Shown here piece by piece: positions 42,101 through 49,320 of a stretch of 64,000 nt of DNA. A program made the translations under genes and the position numbers. Every line of letters starts with the position of its first letter. Positions within the stretch are counted from its first letter, which is position 1. Below the pieces are notes generated by a model. It was not told the DNA's origin, did not search any database, and saw only the letters and a program-made list of their open reading frames with translations. Origin of the DNA: Mucilaginibacter psychrotolerans (GTDB taxonomy: Bacteria > Bacteroidota > Bacteroidia > Sphingobacteriales > Sphingobacteriaceae); NCBI RefSeq assembly GCF_004519315.1, contig NZ_SOZE01000012.1, positions 62,001-126,000 of the forward strand. The letters are read 5' to 3'.

Positions 42101-42340
42101 CGGGATAAGGTAAACTTCATTGCAAACTACAGGCATCTCATTTTCGGCCTCTTGTACAACAAGCTTGCTATGCCGGGCCAACAGCTCCACCATGCGGCTT
42201 TTAAAATCCGACGATAAATGCTGGATGATCACATAAGAAACCCCATCGAGGGGGGTATGATCAAAAAAGGAATTAATTTCATCCATACCACCCGCGGATG
42301 CGCCAATGGCAATAATATGGTGGGGGTCTGCTGCAAGCAT
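39140..42340 (-). CDS. CheB-CheR-PAS-histidine kinase hybrid
   Basis: A 1066-residue cytoplasmic signalling protein. Domains in order: CheB-type methylesterase (about 8-190; IAIGASAGGMDEI, VIIQHLSSDF, LSGLGSDGTDG supply Ser, His, Asp), CheR methyltransferase (about 205-480; TSFFRDKGAFELI, LWVAGCATGEEVYSLA for SAM), a long coiled coil of repeated NEEM/NEEL heptads (about 650-725), a PAS domain (about 730-860), HisKA with phospho-His in HAASHDLLAPLSN (about 880) and HATPase_c with DNGKGIPKRGIDKIF and GHGIGLYLAKKI (about 1010-1040). No transmembrane segment. No chemoreceptor gene is nearby, so it probably is not part of a chemotaxis array; the downstream receiver is the likely partner. Confidence 0.93.
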   Translation of the reverse strand: MLAADPHHIIAIGASAGGMDEINSFFDHTPLDGVSYVIIQHLSSDFKSRMVELLARHSKLVVQEAENEMPVVCNEVYLIPHNKFMTINDGTLYLTDKEHVKGPHLTINHFFESLAADCGKKAIGVILSGLGSDGTDGIKAIKKAGGMIMARNPATSEFGSMPSSAIATGLVDFVLEPAQMPGAIEDYVKNEGELLTDDKDDETNLKAIIDLIKETSPLDFSDYKQTTILRRTKRRASSGNFTSLSSYLDYLKATPAEVEALAKEFLISVTSFFRDKGAFELIQKEVLPDIIHKLSPDEELKLWVAGCATGEEVYSLAILIAELLKDGAEDRVVKIFATDIDSAALLHAGKGLYSAKISKEVSPERLEKYFIKEGDGFRVNPVIRKMVIFAQHDLVKNPPYCNMHFISCRNLLIYMTAVLQKKVFTMLLFGLKMDGYLFLGSSENPMPILKNLQVVHKKWKIYKNLEKKRGINFDAFSLPDLLDIKKAPTRFATGDIAKNPNHELSEAMHISLAAGLDYLAVCVNENNQVISAYGDTTTYLLQKHFTSNLTELLPKPLAVVFNTLSSSVLKDGENAAVKGVKIKEGNKIFKVNLSVSALEVKGEQKLLMATFTKDKTNPAKDDTVYNETLYLDQYTKNLEAELKELKDKLHLSYERLDASNENMQSFNEELISANEEMQSTNEEMQSVNEELHTINADYQLKNKELLEINEDLNNYFRSNVNGQLFINNDLQLMRFSPGTTKQINLLETDIGRPLSNISTNIKFETIIDDIRQVLHDGSVITKEIETNNGKWYQIMTMPYLLADNTNSGAIITFNDITELKRNEQEIDKKNKTLLRINTDLDHFIHAASHDLLAPLSNIETSINIMNRITLTDVKLMDFLNIINGSVKKFRELITDIATIAKVENDMIAMEMVDLDEIMNNIEWSLENKINASGAVITRNLAVKQILFSKKNLRSIVYNLISNAIKFRSEESPVITILTWQEGDMVVLSVKDNGKGIPKRGIDKIFDMYGRLNQDVEGHGIGLYLAKKIVNAAGGKIVVESEPGVGSDFMIYLKIETEAPAITPFLN

Positions 42341-42515
42341 AAAAAGAAGAAATTAATAACGGGTTAAAGAACGTATTAATGTGTAAGGCAAGTAAATCAA
42401 ACCTACAGTTAATTTTTTGAAAATCAAAAAGTTATTAAGTGATGCTCATCATTGTATTTAGCTGTGATCGATGTGATTTCTGCGGCATTTCAAGGGAAAG
42501 ACCGTCCTCTCAACA

Positions 42516-42546
42516 CCCGATAGCAGCGTAAAGCCCCGCTGCTATC
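42516..42546. repeat. REP-like hairpin element, copy 2
   Basis: GATAGCAGCG (42519-42528) pairs exactly with CGCTGCTATC (42537-42546) around TAAAGCCC. Bases 42516-42536 equal the reverse complement of 16169-16189. It lies in the 275-bp spacer between the kinase gene and a small minus-strand gene. Confidence 0.65.
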
Positions 42547-42615
42547 AGCGGCTTGCAAGTACCCACAGCCAGGCGGCAGGCGGGCAGGGGCTACTGATTG
42601 TAATTCCGCGCCCCC

Positions 42616-42906
42616 CTATCGTTTCTCGATATAATCGTACCAAACGTACAATTGATCGAACAGCGGGCCGCCATTGAATTCTTTGCCTTTTGACGTTACC
42701 ATGCGTATGTAGCCATCGGTATTATCTACTACCACTTCATCAATTTCGCTGGCGGGGTTGCCCTTCTCAAAGGTAAAGCGCACTTTCAGCTTGCCCTTAA
42801 GGCGCTCTACCTGGCCATGAGTGGGTACTAAATGGGTTTCGCCGCTTTTGTAAAAGCTGATGTGCCGGGTGTCTGTTAAACTCATATAGTATAGCGCGAA
42901 TTGCAT
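42616..42906 (-). CDS. Small hypothetical protein
   Basis: About 96 residues from ATG 42906 (MQFALYYMSLTDTRHISFYK); an ATG at 42885 would remove seven residues, and the longer frame to 42939 starts with TTG. Beta-rich pattern (HLVPTHGQVERLKGKLKVRF, EIDEVVVDNTDGYIRMV) ends with YVWYDYIEKR. I recognise no family. No membrane segment or export signal in the shorter form. Confidence 0.5.
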   Translation of the reverse strand: MQFALYYMSLTDTRHISFYKSGETHLVPTHGQVERLKGKLKVRFTFEKGNPASEIDEVVVDNTDGYIRMVTSKGKEFNGGPLFDQLYVWYDYIEKR

Positions 42907-42996
42907 ATTGTAAAACAAAGCAAAAACAGCGAGGGTCAACAGGTGAGAACCACCCTATCGGCGGGCGTTTTTTCACCCTTTTTTTTTAGAGGAAAA

Positions 42997-43080
42997 CCTA
43001 AAGCCGAAATTCTAAAGCCGAAACTATAAATTCGAAATCCGAAGTCACAAATCCGAAATCCCAATGCCGAAATCCGAAAT
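42997..43080. repeat. Degenerate 7-nt tandem repeat, twelve units
   Basis: Bases 42997-43080 divide without gap into twelve heptamers, most ending AAAT, AAAG or AAAC; CCGAAAT occurs four times and TCTAAAG, TCGAAAT, CCGAAAC, CCGAAGT once each. Best example of the heptad repeats in this window. It ends 46 bp before the NIPSNAP gene. Confidence 0.75.
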
Positions 43081-43126
43081 CAGGAAATAAAGCTTACATT
43101 TAGCACAACCATTATCCCGTAAATTG

Positions 43127-43927
43127 ATGAAAAGACGCTCATTTGTGAAAAGCACCCTTTTAAGCGGCGCTGCTGCAGCTGTAATCCCTGCAACCGCTGT
43201 AAATGCCCTTGCCGATAACGCCCCCTTTAAAGGCGGCGACTACTACGAACTGCGCACTTACACCCTCAAAAGCGAGGCCCAGCAAAAACTGGTGGAAGAT
43301 TATCTGCAAAATGCTGCTATCCCCGCCCTTAACCGCGCCGCCGCAAACCATGTAGGTGTATTTACCGAACTGAAACCCGATGGCCAAACCAAAATATACG
43401 TACTCATCACCTACAGCAACCTGGCCCATGTAGGCACTGTTGCCGATAAGCTGAGTAAGGATGCGGATTATCAGGCGAAAGGAGCCGCCTACCTTAATGC
43501 CCCTGCCAGCGCACCGGCTTACGAGCGGATAGAAAGCTCGCTGATGAAAGCCTTTGAGCATAGTCCGCTGATTGCTGTACCGCCAGGTACACCCCGCATT
43601 TTCGAATTGCGCCAATACCAAAGCGCCAGCGAAGCCGCCGGTAAAAAGAAGATAGAAATGTTTAACGACCAGGGCGAGATTGACATTTTCAAACGCCTGG
43701 GCTTTAAGCCCGTTTTCTGGGGCGAAACCATTATCGGTGCGCTAAGGCCCAACCTTACTTATATGGTGACCTTTGATGACCTCGCCGCCAAGGATGCACA
43801 CTGGAAAGCCTTTGTAGGCGATGCGCAGTGGAAAAAGATCAGCACCGTGCCCGATTATGCCGACGCCCTGCTGGTAAACAAAATAACCTCAACCCTGCTG
43901 GTGCCAACGGCTTACTCGCAGATTTGA
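43127..43927 (+). CDS. Tat-exported NIPSNAP-family protein
   Basis: A 266-residue protein; ATG 43127 is used because the frame start at 43124 is TTG. The N-terminus KRRSFVKSTLLSGAAAAVIP is a twin-arginine signal with cleavage near VNAL. Two NIPSNAP-type ferredoxin-like halves follow: YYELRTYTLKSEAQQKLV (about 40-57) and RIFELRQYQSASEAAGKKKI (about 150-170), with GETIIGALRPNLTYMVTFDD toward the end. Tat export implies folding in the cytoplasm. The role of bacterial NIPSNAP proteins is not established. Preceded by heptad repeats and followed by another repeat. Confidence 0.88.
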   Translation: MKRRSFVKSTLLSGAAAAVIPATAVNALADNAPFKGGDYYELRTYTLKSEAQQKLVEDYLQNAAIPALNRAAANHVGVFTELKPDGQTKIYVLITYSNLAHVGTVADKLSKDADYQAKGAAYLNAPASAPAYERIESSLMKAFEHSPLIAVPPGTPRIFELRQYQSASEAAGKKKIEMFNDQGEIDIFKRLGFKPVFWGETIIGALRPNLTYMVTFDDLAAKDAHWKAFVGDAQWKKISTVPDYADALLVNKITSTLLVPTAYSQI

Positions 43928-44016
43928 CGCCCGGAAATCCCTTTTAAAAGTAACGCAAGCCGGAATTTGTGCGATTCCCCCCTTGTCCGAAGGCCTCCTT
44001 TGGAGAGAGGGGCTGA

Positions 44017-44055
44017 GGGGTGCGTTAGCGCTAAAAGCATAGCCTAACACACCCC
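44017..44055. repeat. Inverted repeat in the spacer after the NIPSNAP gene
   Basis: GGGGTGCGTTA (44017-44027) pairs with TAACACACCCC (44045-44055), one mismatch, 17-nt loop. Flanking GC-rich words (GGAGAGAGGGGCTGAGG, CCCTCGCTCAAGAGGG) resemble dispersed intergenic repeats of this phylum. No T-run. Confidence 0.5.
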
Positions 44056-44163
44056 TGCCCTCGCTCAAGAGGGAAACAAAAATTCAAACGCGATTTCCCT
44101 GATTTAAAGCCGCGTGAATAGTTATTTTGGTAACTTCGCGGCTTTAAAATTCAGAAAACACCC

Positions 44164-44418
44164 ATGCAAGACCCATTCGACGTATTGGTTAACGGCGTAG
44201 TTTACTCCGTTTTCCCCGAGGAAGATAACGTATATACCATATTTAAAGCAGGGATCGAATTTGGCAAAATTGAGAAAGACACCGAAAACCTGTGGCTAAA
44301 ACTAGACCCCGAAACCGAACTGCCGATGTTTGATAACGATGCCGAAACCAACCGCATAGGCCTGGCCATTACCAACTATGTGCCCGAGGAAGAAGACGAG
44401 GATGAAGACCTGGATTAA
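44164..44418 (+). CDS. Small acidic protein of unknown function
   Basis: An 84-residue protein starting MQDPFDVLVNGVVYSVFPEE. A compact beta-rich N-terminal part (to about 45) is followed by an acidic tail (EEEDEDEDLD). Pattern and size suggest a small cytoplasmic beta-protein conserved in Sphingobacteriaceae, but I do not recognise a named family. It stands alone between repeats and the AraR gene. Confidence 0.6.
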   Translation: MQDPFDVLVNGVVYSVFPEEDNVYTIFKAGIEFGKIEKDTENLWLKLDPETELPMFDNDAETNRIGLAITNYVPEEEDEDEDLD

Positions 44419-44628
44419 GCAACTCCTACAGCAACGCCACACCTCCGCATTAATTGTAAAATAAACACTTAAATTATTTTCTGTGTGCTTTTGTGTTCAA
44501 TTACTGCTATAAAAAGCAATAATTTCACCACAAACCATGGTTTTTTGCACAAAAGCCAATAAATAATTTGCAATATGGCCGCTTAAACTATATTTGCGGT
44601 TAACTCTGTCATAATTACACATCGCAGC

Positions 44629-45336
44629 ATGCTCAAATACTCAAAACAAACCCGGTTCCTGCTTGCGGTGGATTGCATTGTTTTCGGTTTTGACGGCGAA
44701 ACCCTTAAGCTGCTGCTCATCAAAAGGGCGTTCAACCCCGAAAAGGATAAATGGAGCCTGATGGGCGGTTTCGTACAAGCTACCGAAAGTCTGGACCAGG
44801 CCGCCAACCGCATATTAAAGCAATTAACTGGCTTAGAGGGTGTTTACCTCGAACAAATGTACTCTTTCGGCGAAACCAGTCGCGACCCGATTGAGCGCAC
44901 CGTATCGGTAAGTTACTTCGCCCTCATCGACATCCATAAGTATGAAAAACAGATAAGCGCCGACTTCCATGCCGAGTGGGTACCGCTTAAACGCATCCCC
45001 AAACTTATATTCGATCACCAGGAAATGGTAGAGCTGGCCAAGAAAAGTATCCGCTACAAAGCTGCCCTGCACCCTATTTTATTCGAGCTGCTCCCCTCCC
45101 GCTTCACTTTACCACAGCTGCAAAACCTCTACGAGAGCGTTTTTAACGCCAGTATAGATAAGCGCAACTTTAGCAAAAGGGTACTGGCTACCGGTTTGCT
45201 CATCAAACTAACCGATAAGGATAAGGCGGGTTCAAAACGCGGCGCTTTTTACTACCAGCTTAATATGCAAAAGTATTACGCTAATTTTCAGGCATTTATC
45301 AATATCATCCCCAATCCCGATTCATTACAGAATTAG
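44629..45336 (+). CDS. araR: NrtR-type (Nudix-like) arabinose regulator AraR
   Basis: A 235-residue regulator: N-terminal Nudix fold (about 8-145) and C-terminal winged helix (about 150-225, RFTLPQLQNLYESVFNASID then KRNFSKRVLATGLL). The Nudix box is degenerate: GGFVQATESL keeps Gly47 and Glu53, but the R-E-U-x-E-E core reads RILKQL (61-66), losing all three metal-binding Glu, so it binds rather than hydrolyses its ligand. This is the known form of L-arabinose regulators in Bacteroides, and the next genes are araB, araD and araA, which supports the name. A palindrome at 45404 is its probable operator. Confidence 0.88.
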   Translation: MLKYSKQTRFLLAVDCIVFGFDGETLKLLLIKRAFNPEKDKWSLMGGFVQATESLDQAANRILKQLTGLEGVYLEQMYSFGETSRDPIERTVSVSYFALIDIHKYEKQISADFHAEWVPLKRIPKLIFDHQEMVELAKKSIRYKAALHPILFELLPSRFTLPQLQNLYESVFNASIDKRNFSKRVLATGLLIKLTDKDKAGSKRGAFYYQLNMQKYYANFQAFINIIPNPDSLQN

Positions 45337-45403
45337 GCCCCACATCATCCTGCTTAATTTTTTTTGATGTTTCCTTGCAAAAATTTCTTTTTGTAAAAAA
45401 ATA

Positions 45404-45420
45404 AGTGTTATTTAGACACT
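45404..45420. promoter_or_regulatory. Probable AraR operator upstream of araB
   Basis: AGTGTTATTTAGACACT has 5-bp perfect arms with a 7-bp centre and ends 18 bp before the araB ATG. Its location between araR and araB and its symmetry make it the best candidate AraR site. An AGTGT-N7-ACACT copy is at 12120-12136. Confidence 0.6.
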
Positions 45421-45438
45421 CAATTATAAAGCTAATAT

Positions 45439-47145
45439 ATGAGCCAAGATCAGTACGTGATCGGTGTCGACTACGGGTCGGATTCCGTTCGCTCGGTAAT
45501 CGTTGATGCCTCCAACGGGCAAGAGATCGCTTCTTCTGTATTTAATTACCCCCGCTGGCGCGATGGTAAATACTGCGTGCCATCAGAAAACCAGTTTAGG
45601 CAGCACCCTTTAGATTACATAGAGGGCCTGGAAACCACCATAAAAGATTGTATTGAACAGGCAGGCGGCGCATTGATAGCCAAAGCCATCAAAGGCATCT
45701 CTGTAGATACTACCGGCTCTACCCCTGTGGCGGTTGATGCTACAGGCAGTCCGTTGGCACTTAGCCCGGAGTTTGCCGAGAACCCCAACGCCATGTTTGT
45801 GTTGTGGAAAGACCATACCGGCATCCGCGAAGCCGATGAGATAAACGCTCACGCCGAAAAATTCGAACCGAATTACCTTAAATATGTTGGCGGTATCTAT
45901 TCATCAGAATGGTTTTGGGCCAAGCTGTTGCATGTAGTACGTGTAGATAGCGCTGTTGCCGCTGCCCTGCATTCATGGGTAGAGCATTGCGACTGGGTAC
46001 CTTTCCTGCTTACCGGCGGTACCGATGTTAAGGCCATCAAACGCGGGCGCTGCTCGGCAGGGCACAAAGCCCTTTGGGCCGAAGAGTTCGACGGCCTGCC
46101 ACCCGATAGCTTTTTTAGCTCGCTCGACCCACTATTGACCGGCATTACCGATAAACTTTACAAAGATACTTATACCGCCGATGTAGCCGCCGGTAACCTG
46201 AGTGCCGAATGGGCCGATCGCCTTGGCCTCAGTACCGATGTGGTAGTAGGCACCGGTGCATTCGATGCGCATATGGGTGCTGTTGGCGGGCAAATAGAGC
46301 CCTACTTCCTCAGCAAGGTAATGGGTACCTCTACCTGCGATATTCTGGTTGCCCCATCTGCCGAGATTGATGGCAAGCTGGTAAAAGGCATCTGCGGGCA
46401 GGTAAACGGCTCGGTTATCCCCGGCATGGCGGGTTTAGAAGCAGGGCAATCTGCCTTTGGCGATACCTATGCCTGGTTCAAAAACCTCATTTCCTGGCCC
46501 ATCAATAACCTGCTGTCGCAATCAACACTGTTGGATACTGCTACCGCAGAGGCCCTCAAAGAAGAATTAGCAGAACTTATTATACCCGAGCTTAGCCGCC
46601 AGGCAGCCTTGTTGCCGATAGAAGAATATAACGAACTGGCGGTAGACTGGTTCAACGGTCGCCGCACACCCGATGCCAACCAGGCCCTGAAGGGTGCTAT
46701 CAGCAGCTTGAATCTGGGTAGCGATGCGCCACGTGTTTTCCGCGCCCTGGCCGAAGCTACCTGCTTTGGTGCCAAAAGCATTGTAGAGCGTTTCATTAGC
46801 GAGGGTATCCCGGTAAAAGGTATCATAGGTATCGGCGGGGTGGCCAAAAAGTCGCCATTCGTGATGCAGATGATGGCTGATATTTTGGGTATGCCTATCC
46901 GCATCCATCAATTTAAACATACCTGTGCGCTGGGTGCTGCCATGTTTGCGGCTGTGGTAGCGGGTATTTACCCCGATGTGGAAGCCGCCATGCAGGCTAT
47001 GGGCCGCGGCTTTGATGTAAGCTACGAACCCAACGAAGGGCTGCGCGATGTTTACGAGAAACGCTACAAGCAATACCAGGCCCTGGGCAAGGATATCGCG
47101 AAGCAAACCGCACTTAAAAACACTACCGAACTGCAAAACGCCTAA
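45439..47145 (+). CDS. araB: L-ribulokinase
   Basis: A 568-residue FGGY kinase that phosphorylates L-ribulose. N-terminal ATP-fold start VIGVDYGSDSVRSVIVD (7-23), substrate-site tracts GISVDTTGSTPVAV (about 85-98), WKDHTGIREADEIN and WFWAKLLHVV, CSAGHKALW (about 200), and the C-terminal GIIGIGGVAKKSPFVMQMMA (about 455-475). Length equals that of E. coli AraB. First gene of the operon; araD starts 3 nt after its stop. Confidence 0.96.
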   Translation: MSQDQYVIGVDYGSDSVRSVIVDASNGQEIASSVFNYPRWRDGKYCVPSENQFRQHPLDYIEGLETTIKDCIEQAGGALIAKAIKGISVDTTGSTPVAVDATGSPLALSPEFAENPNAMFVLWKDHTGIREADEINAHAEKFEPNYLKYVGGIYSSEWFWAKLLHVVRVDSAVAAALHSWVEHCDWVPFLLTGGTDVKAIKRGRCSAGHKALWAEEFDGLPPDSFFSSLDPLLTGITDKLYKDTYTADVAAGNLSAEWADRLGLSTDVVVGTGAFDAHMGAVGGQIEPYFLSKVMGTSTCDILVAPSAEIDGKLVKGICGQVNGSVIPGMAGLEAGQSAFGDTYAWFKNLISWPINNLLSQSTLLDTATAEALKEELAELIIPELSRQAALLPIEEYNELAVDWFNGRRTPDANQALKGAISSLNLGSDAPRVFRALAEATCFGAKSIVERFISEGIPVKGIIGIGGVAKKSPFVMQMMADILGMPIRIHQFKHTCALGAAMFAAVVAGIYPDVEAAMQAMGRGFDVSYEPNEGLRDVYEKRYKQYQALGKDIAKQTALKNTTELQNA

Positions 47146-47148
47146 GCT

Positions 47149-47850
47149 ATGAGCCAGTATCAACATATTAAACAAAAGGCATACGAGGCCAACATGCAGC
47201 TGCCAAAACTTGGCCTGGTGCTGTTCACCTTTGGCAATGTAAGCGCTGCCGACCGCGAACTGGGTGTATTTGCTATAAAACCCAGCGGCGTGCCTTATGA
47301 AGAGCTTACGCCCGAGATGATGGTTATTGTAGATTTTGACGGCAAAACGGTTGAGGGCAGCAAACGCCCCTCGTCTGACACGCAAACGCATGCCGTCTTG
47401 TACAAAAAATGGCCTAAAATTGGCGGCATTGTACACACCCATTCTACATTTGGCACAGCCTGGGCACAATCGCAACGTGCTATACCCATCTTCGGTACCA
47501 CCCATGCCGACCACCTCACCTGCGATATCCCCTGCGCCCCGCCAATGAGCGACGAAATGATACAGGGCAATTACGAATATGAAACCGGCTTCCAAATCAT
47601 CAATCATTTTGAAAGTCAGGATTTGGACTACGAAGAGGTAGAAATGGTACTGGTAGGCAACCACGCACCCTTTACCTGGGGTAAAACGGCCGATAAAGCT
47701 GTTTACAACAGCGCGGTTTTAGAAACCGTTGCCCACATGGCTTACCTTACCGAACAGATAAACCCTAACGCGCCGCGCCTGAAGGATGCCCTGGTAAAAA
47801 AGCATTATGAGCGCAAGCACGGGCCGGATTCTTATTACGGACAGAGTTAG
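47149..47850 (+). CDS. araD: L-ribulose-5-phosphate 4-epimerase
   Basis: A 233-residue class II aldolase-fold enzyme making D-xylulose-5-phosphate. Present are GLVLFTFGNVSAADRE (about 22-38), KPSGVPYEEL (phosphate site), GIVHTHSTFGTAWAQSQ with the zinc-binding His pair (about 94-96), and VGNHAPFTWGKTADKAVYNS with the third His (about 170). Same length as E. coli AraD. Second gene of the ara operon. Confidence 0.96.
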   Translation: MSQYQHIKQKAYEANMQLPKLGLVLFTFGNVSAADRELGVFAIKPSGVPYEELTPEMMVIVDFDGKTVEGSKRPSSDTQTHAVLYKKWPKIGGIVHTHSTFGTAWAQSQRAIPIFGTTHADHLTCDIPCAPPMSDEMIQGNYEYETGFQIINHFESQDLDYEEVEMVLVGNHAPFTWGKTADKAVYNSAVLETVAHMAYLTEQINPNAPRLKDALVKKHYERKHGPDSYYGQS

Positions 47851-47878
47851 ATTTGAGACGTGAGATATGAGATTTGAG
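47851..47878. repeat. Heptad repeat between araD and GH27
   Basis: Four in-register heptamers: ATTTGAG, ACGTGAG, ATATGAG, ATTTGAG. Its AGATATGAGATTT segment is the exact reverse complement of a segment in 49279-49313, on the other side of the GH27 gene, so the gene is flanked by inverted copies. Confidence 0.65.
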
Positions 47879-47908
47879 ATCAAAAAAAATACGGGGTTAT
47901 TAGATAGC

Positions 47909-49276
47909 ATGAAATTTCGCTCTATTGTTTTACTTATTGCTTGTATTACCTTTTGCTTTGGCGCATCGGCACAAGTTAAAATAGCCGCCACGCCTCCTAT
48001 GGGCTGGAACAGCTATAACTGCTTCGGCTCGGCTGTGCACGAGGATGAGGTAAAAGCCAATACCGATTACATGGCCGATAAGCTGAAAGTCTTTGGCTGG
48101 GAGTACATTGTAGTAGATTTTCTTTGGAGCTACGACAACCCTCCCGGTAGCAACATAGGCAACCCCTTCCAAATGCGCCTTGGCGATGGCTCTTACGTGC
48201 CCTGGCTCACCATGGATAAATGGGGCCGCTTGTTGCCTCAACCTAATAAATTCCCTTCGGCGCTTGATGGTAAAGGCTTCAAATCATTATCAGATTATGT
48301 ACACAGCAAGGGCCTCAAATTTGGCATACACGTTATGCGTGGCATTCCACGGCAGGCGGTGTGGAGCAAAACGCCCGTAAAAGGCACCAATGGCATCACG
48401 GCAGATATGGTAGCCGATACCAACTCCAAATGCCCATGGATGAACCACATGTACGGGCTTGACATGAAGAAGCCCGGTGCACAGGAGTACCTCAACTCTA
48501 TTTTAGAACTATACGCCGGTTGGGGTGTAGATTTTATAAAGGTGGATGACCTATCGCGCCCATACAGCAATGCCGAGGTAGAAGGCTATAAAAAAGCCAT
48601 CGATAATTGCGGCAGGCCCATGGTGTTGAGCCTTTCGCCGGGCGAAACGCCGGTTGCCCAAGCGGCCCATGCTACCCAGTACGCCAACATGTGGCGCATG
48701 GCCGACGATTTTTGGGATAACTGGAAAGAGATACTCCACATGTTTGATTACGCCAAAAGCTGGGAAGGCGTTGGCGGCCCCGGTCATTGGCCCGATGCCG
48801 ACATGATACAGATAGGCAAACTATCTAAACGCGGCCCCGTTGGCAACGAGCGCTACAGCCGCTTTACCGAAGACGAGCAGTACACCCACATGACCTTCTG
48901 GAGCATTTACCGCTCGCCGTTGATGCTTGGCGGCAATATGCCCGAAAACCGCGATCTGGAACTGAAGCTATTTACCAATGCCGAGGTATTGAGTGCTAAC
49001 CAACAAGGCGAAAACCCTAAGCAGCTTTATAAAAAAGATGGTGCCATGGTTTGGTACTCGCACGTGCAGGGCAGTAAAGATTTGTATGTGGCACTGTTCA
49101 ACATTAGCGATGCAAATAAAAGCGTAGCGGTAGATTTTGCCGCGCTGGGCCTCAAAGGCAAAGTGAAGGTGCGCGACCTGTGGAAGAAACAGGATTTGGG
49201 CCAGTTCAGGAAAACGTACCAGCAAGGCATAAACCTGCACGGCGCAGCCTTGCTAAGGTTATCATCAACAAATTAA
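47909..49276 (+). CDS. Secreted GH27 glycosidase, probably beta-L-arabinopyranosidase or alpha-galactosidase
   Basis: A 455-residue exported GH27 enzyme; ATG 47909 starts the signal peptide (MKFRSIVLLIACITFCFGAS), while the ATG at 47867 lies in the repeat. Catalytic barrel marks: PPMGWNSYNCFG, YIVVDFLWS, GLKFGIHVMRG, WGVDFIKVDDLSRP with the nucleophile Asp, WRMADDFWDNW with acid/base Asp, GPGHWPDADMIQIG, and a C-terminal beta domain. GH27 includes alpha-galactosidases and beta-L-arabinopyranosidases. Placement between araD and araA favours arabinopyranose release, an inference. It is the only secreted enzyme in the ara operon. Confidence 0.9.
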   Translation: MKFRSIVLLIACITFCFGASAQVKIAATPPMGWNSYNCFGSAVHEDEVKANTDYMADKLKVFGWEYIVVDFLWSYDNPPGSNIGNPFQMRLGDGSYVPWLTMDKWGRLLPQPNKFPSALDGKGFKSLSDYVHSKGLKFGIHVMRGIPRQAVWSKTPVKGTNGITADMVADTNSKCPWMNHMYGLDMKKPGAQEYLNSILELYAGWGVDFIKVDDLSRPYSNAEVEGYKKAIDNCGRPMVLSLSPGETPVAQAAHATQYANMWRMADDFWDNWKEILHMFDYAKSWEGVGGPGHWPDADMIQIGKLSKRGPVGNERYSRFTEDEQYTHMTFWSIYRSPLMLGGNMPENRDLELKLFTNAEVLSANQQGENPKQLYKKDGAMVWYSHVQGSKDLYVALFNISDANKSVAVDFAALGLKGKVKVRDLWKKQDLGQFRKTYQQGINLHGAALLRLSSTN

Positions 49277-49278
49277 GA

Positions 49279-49313
49279 AAATCTAATATCCCATATCTAA
49301 AATCTCATATCTA
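49279..49313. repeat. Heptad repeat between GH27 and araA
   Basis: Five in-register heptamers: AAATCTA, ATATCCC, ATATCTA, AAATCTC, ATATCTA. They resemble the complement of the block at 47851 and lie directly upstream of the araA ATG. Confidence 0.65.
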
Positions 49314-49320
49314 AATAACA

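Noticed and set aside
41700..42340. CheB-CheR part considered as evidence for a chemotaxis operon
   Set aside because: No chemoreceptor, CheA, CheW or flagellar gene is nearby, and the kinase part is fused in the same chain.
46567..47664. Minus-strand frame of 365 codons across araB and araD
   Set aside because: It lies opposite two textbook genes with intact motifs and shows no motif of its own; codon bias of the real genes leaves the opposite frame open.
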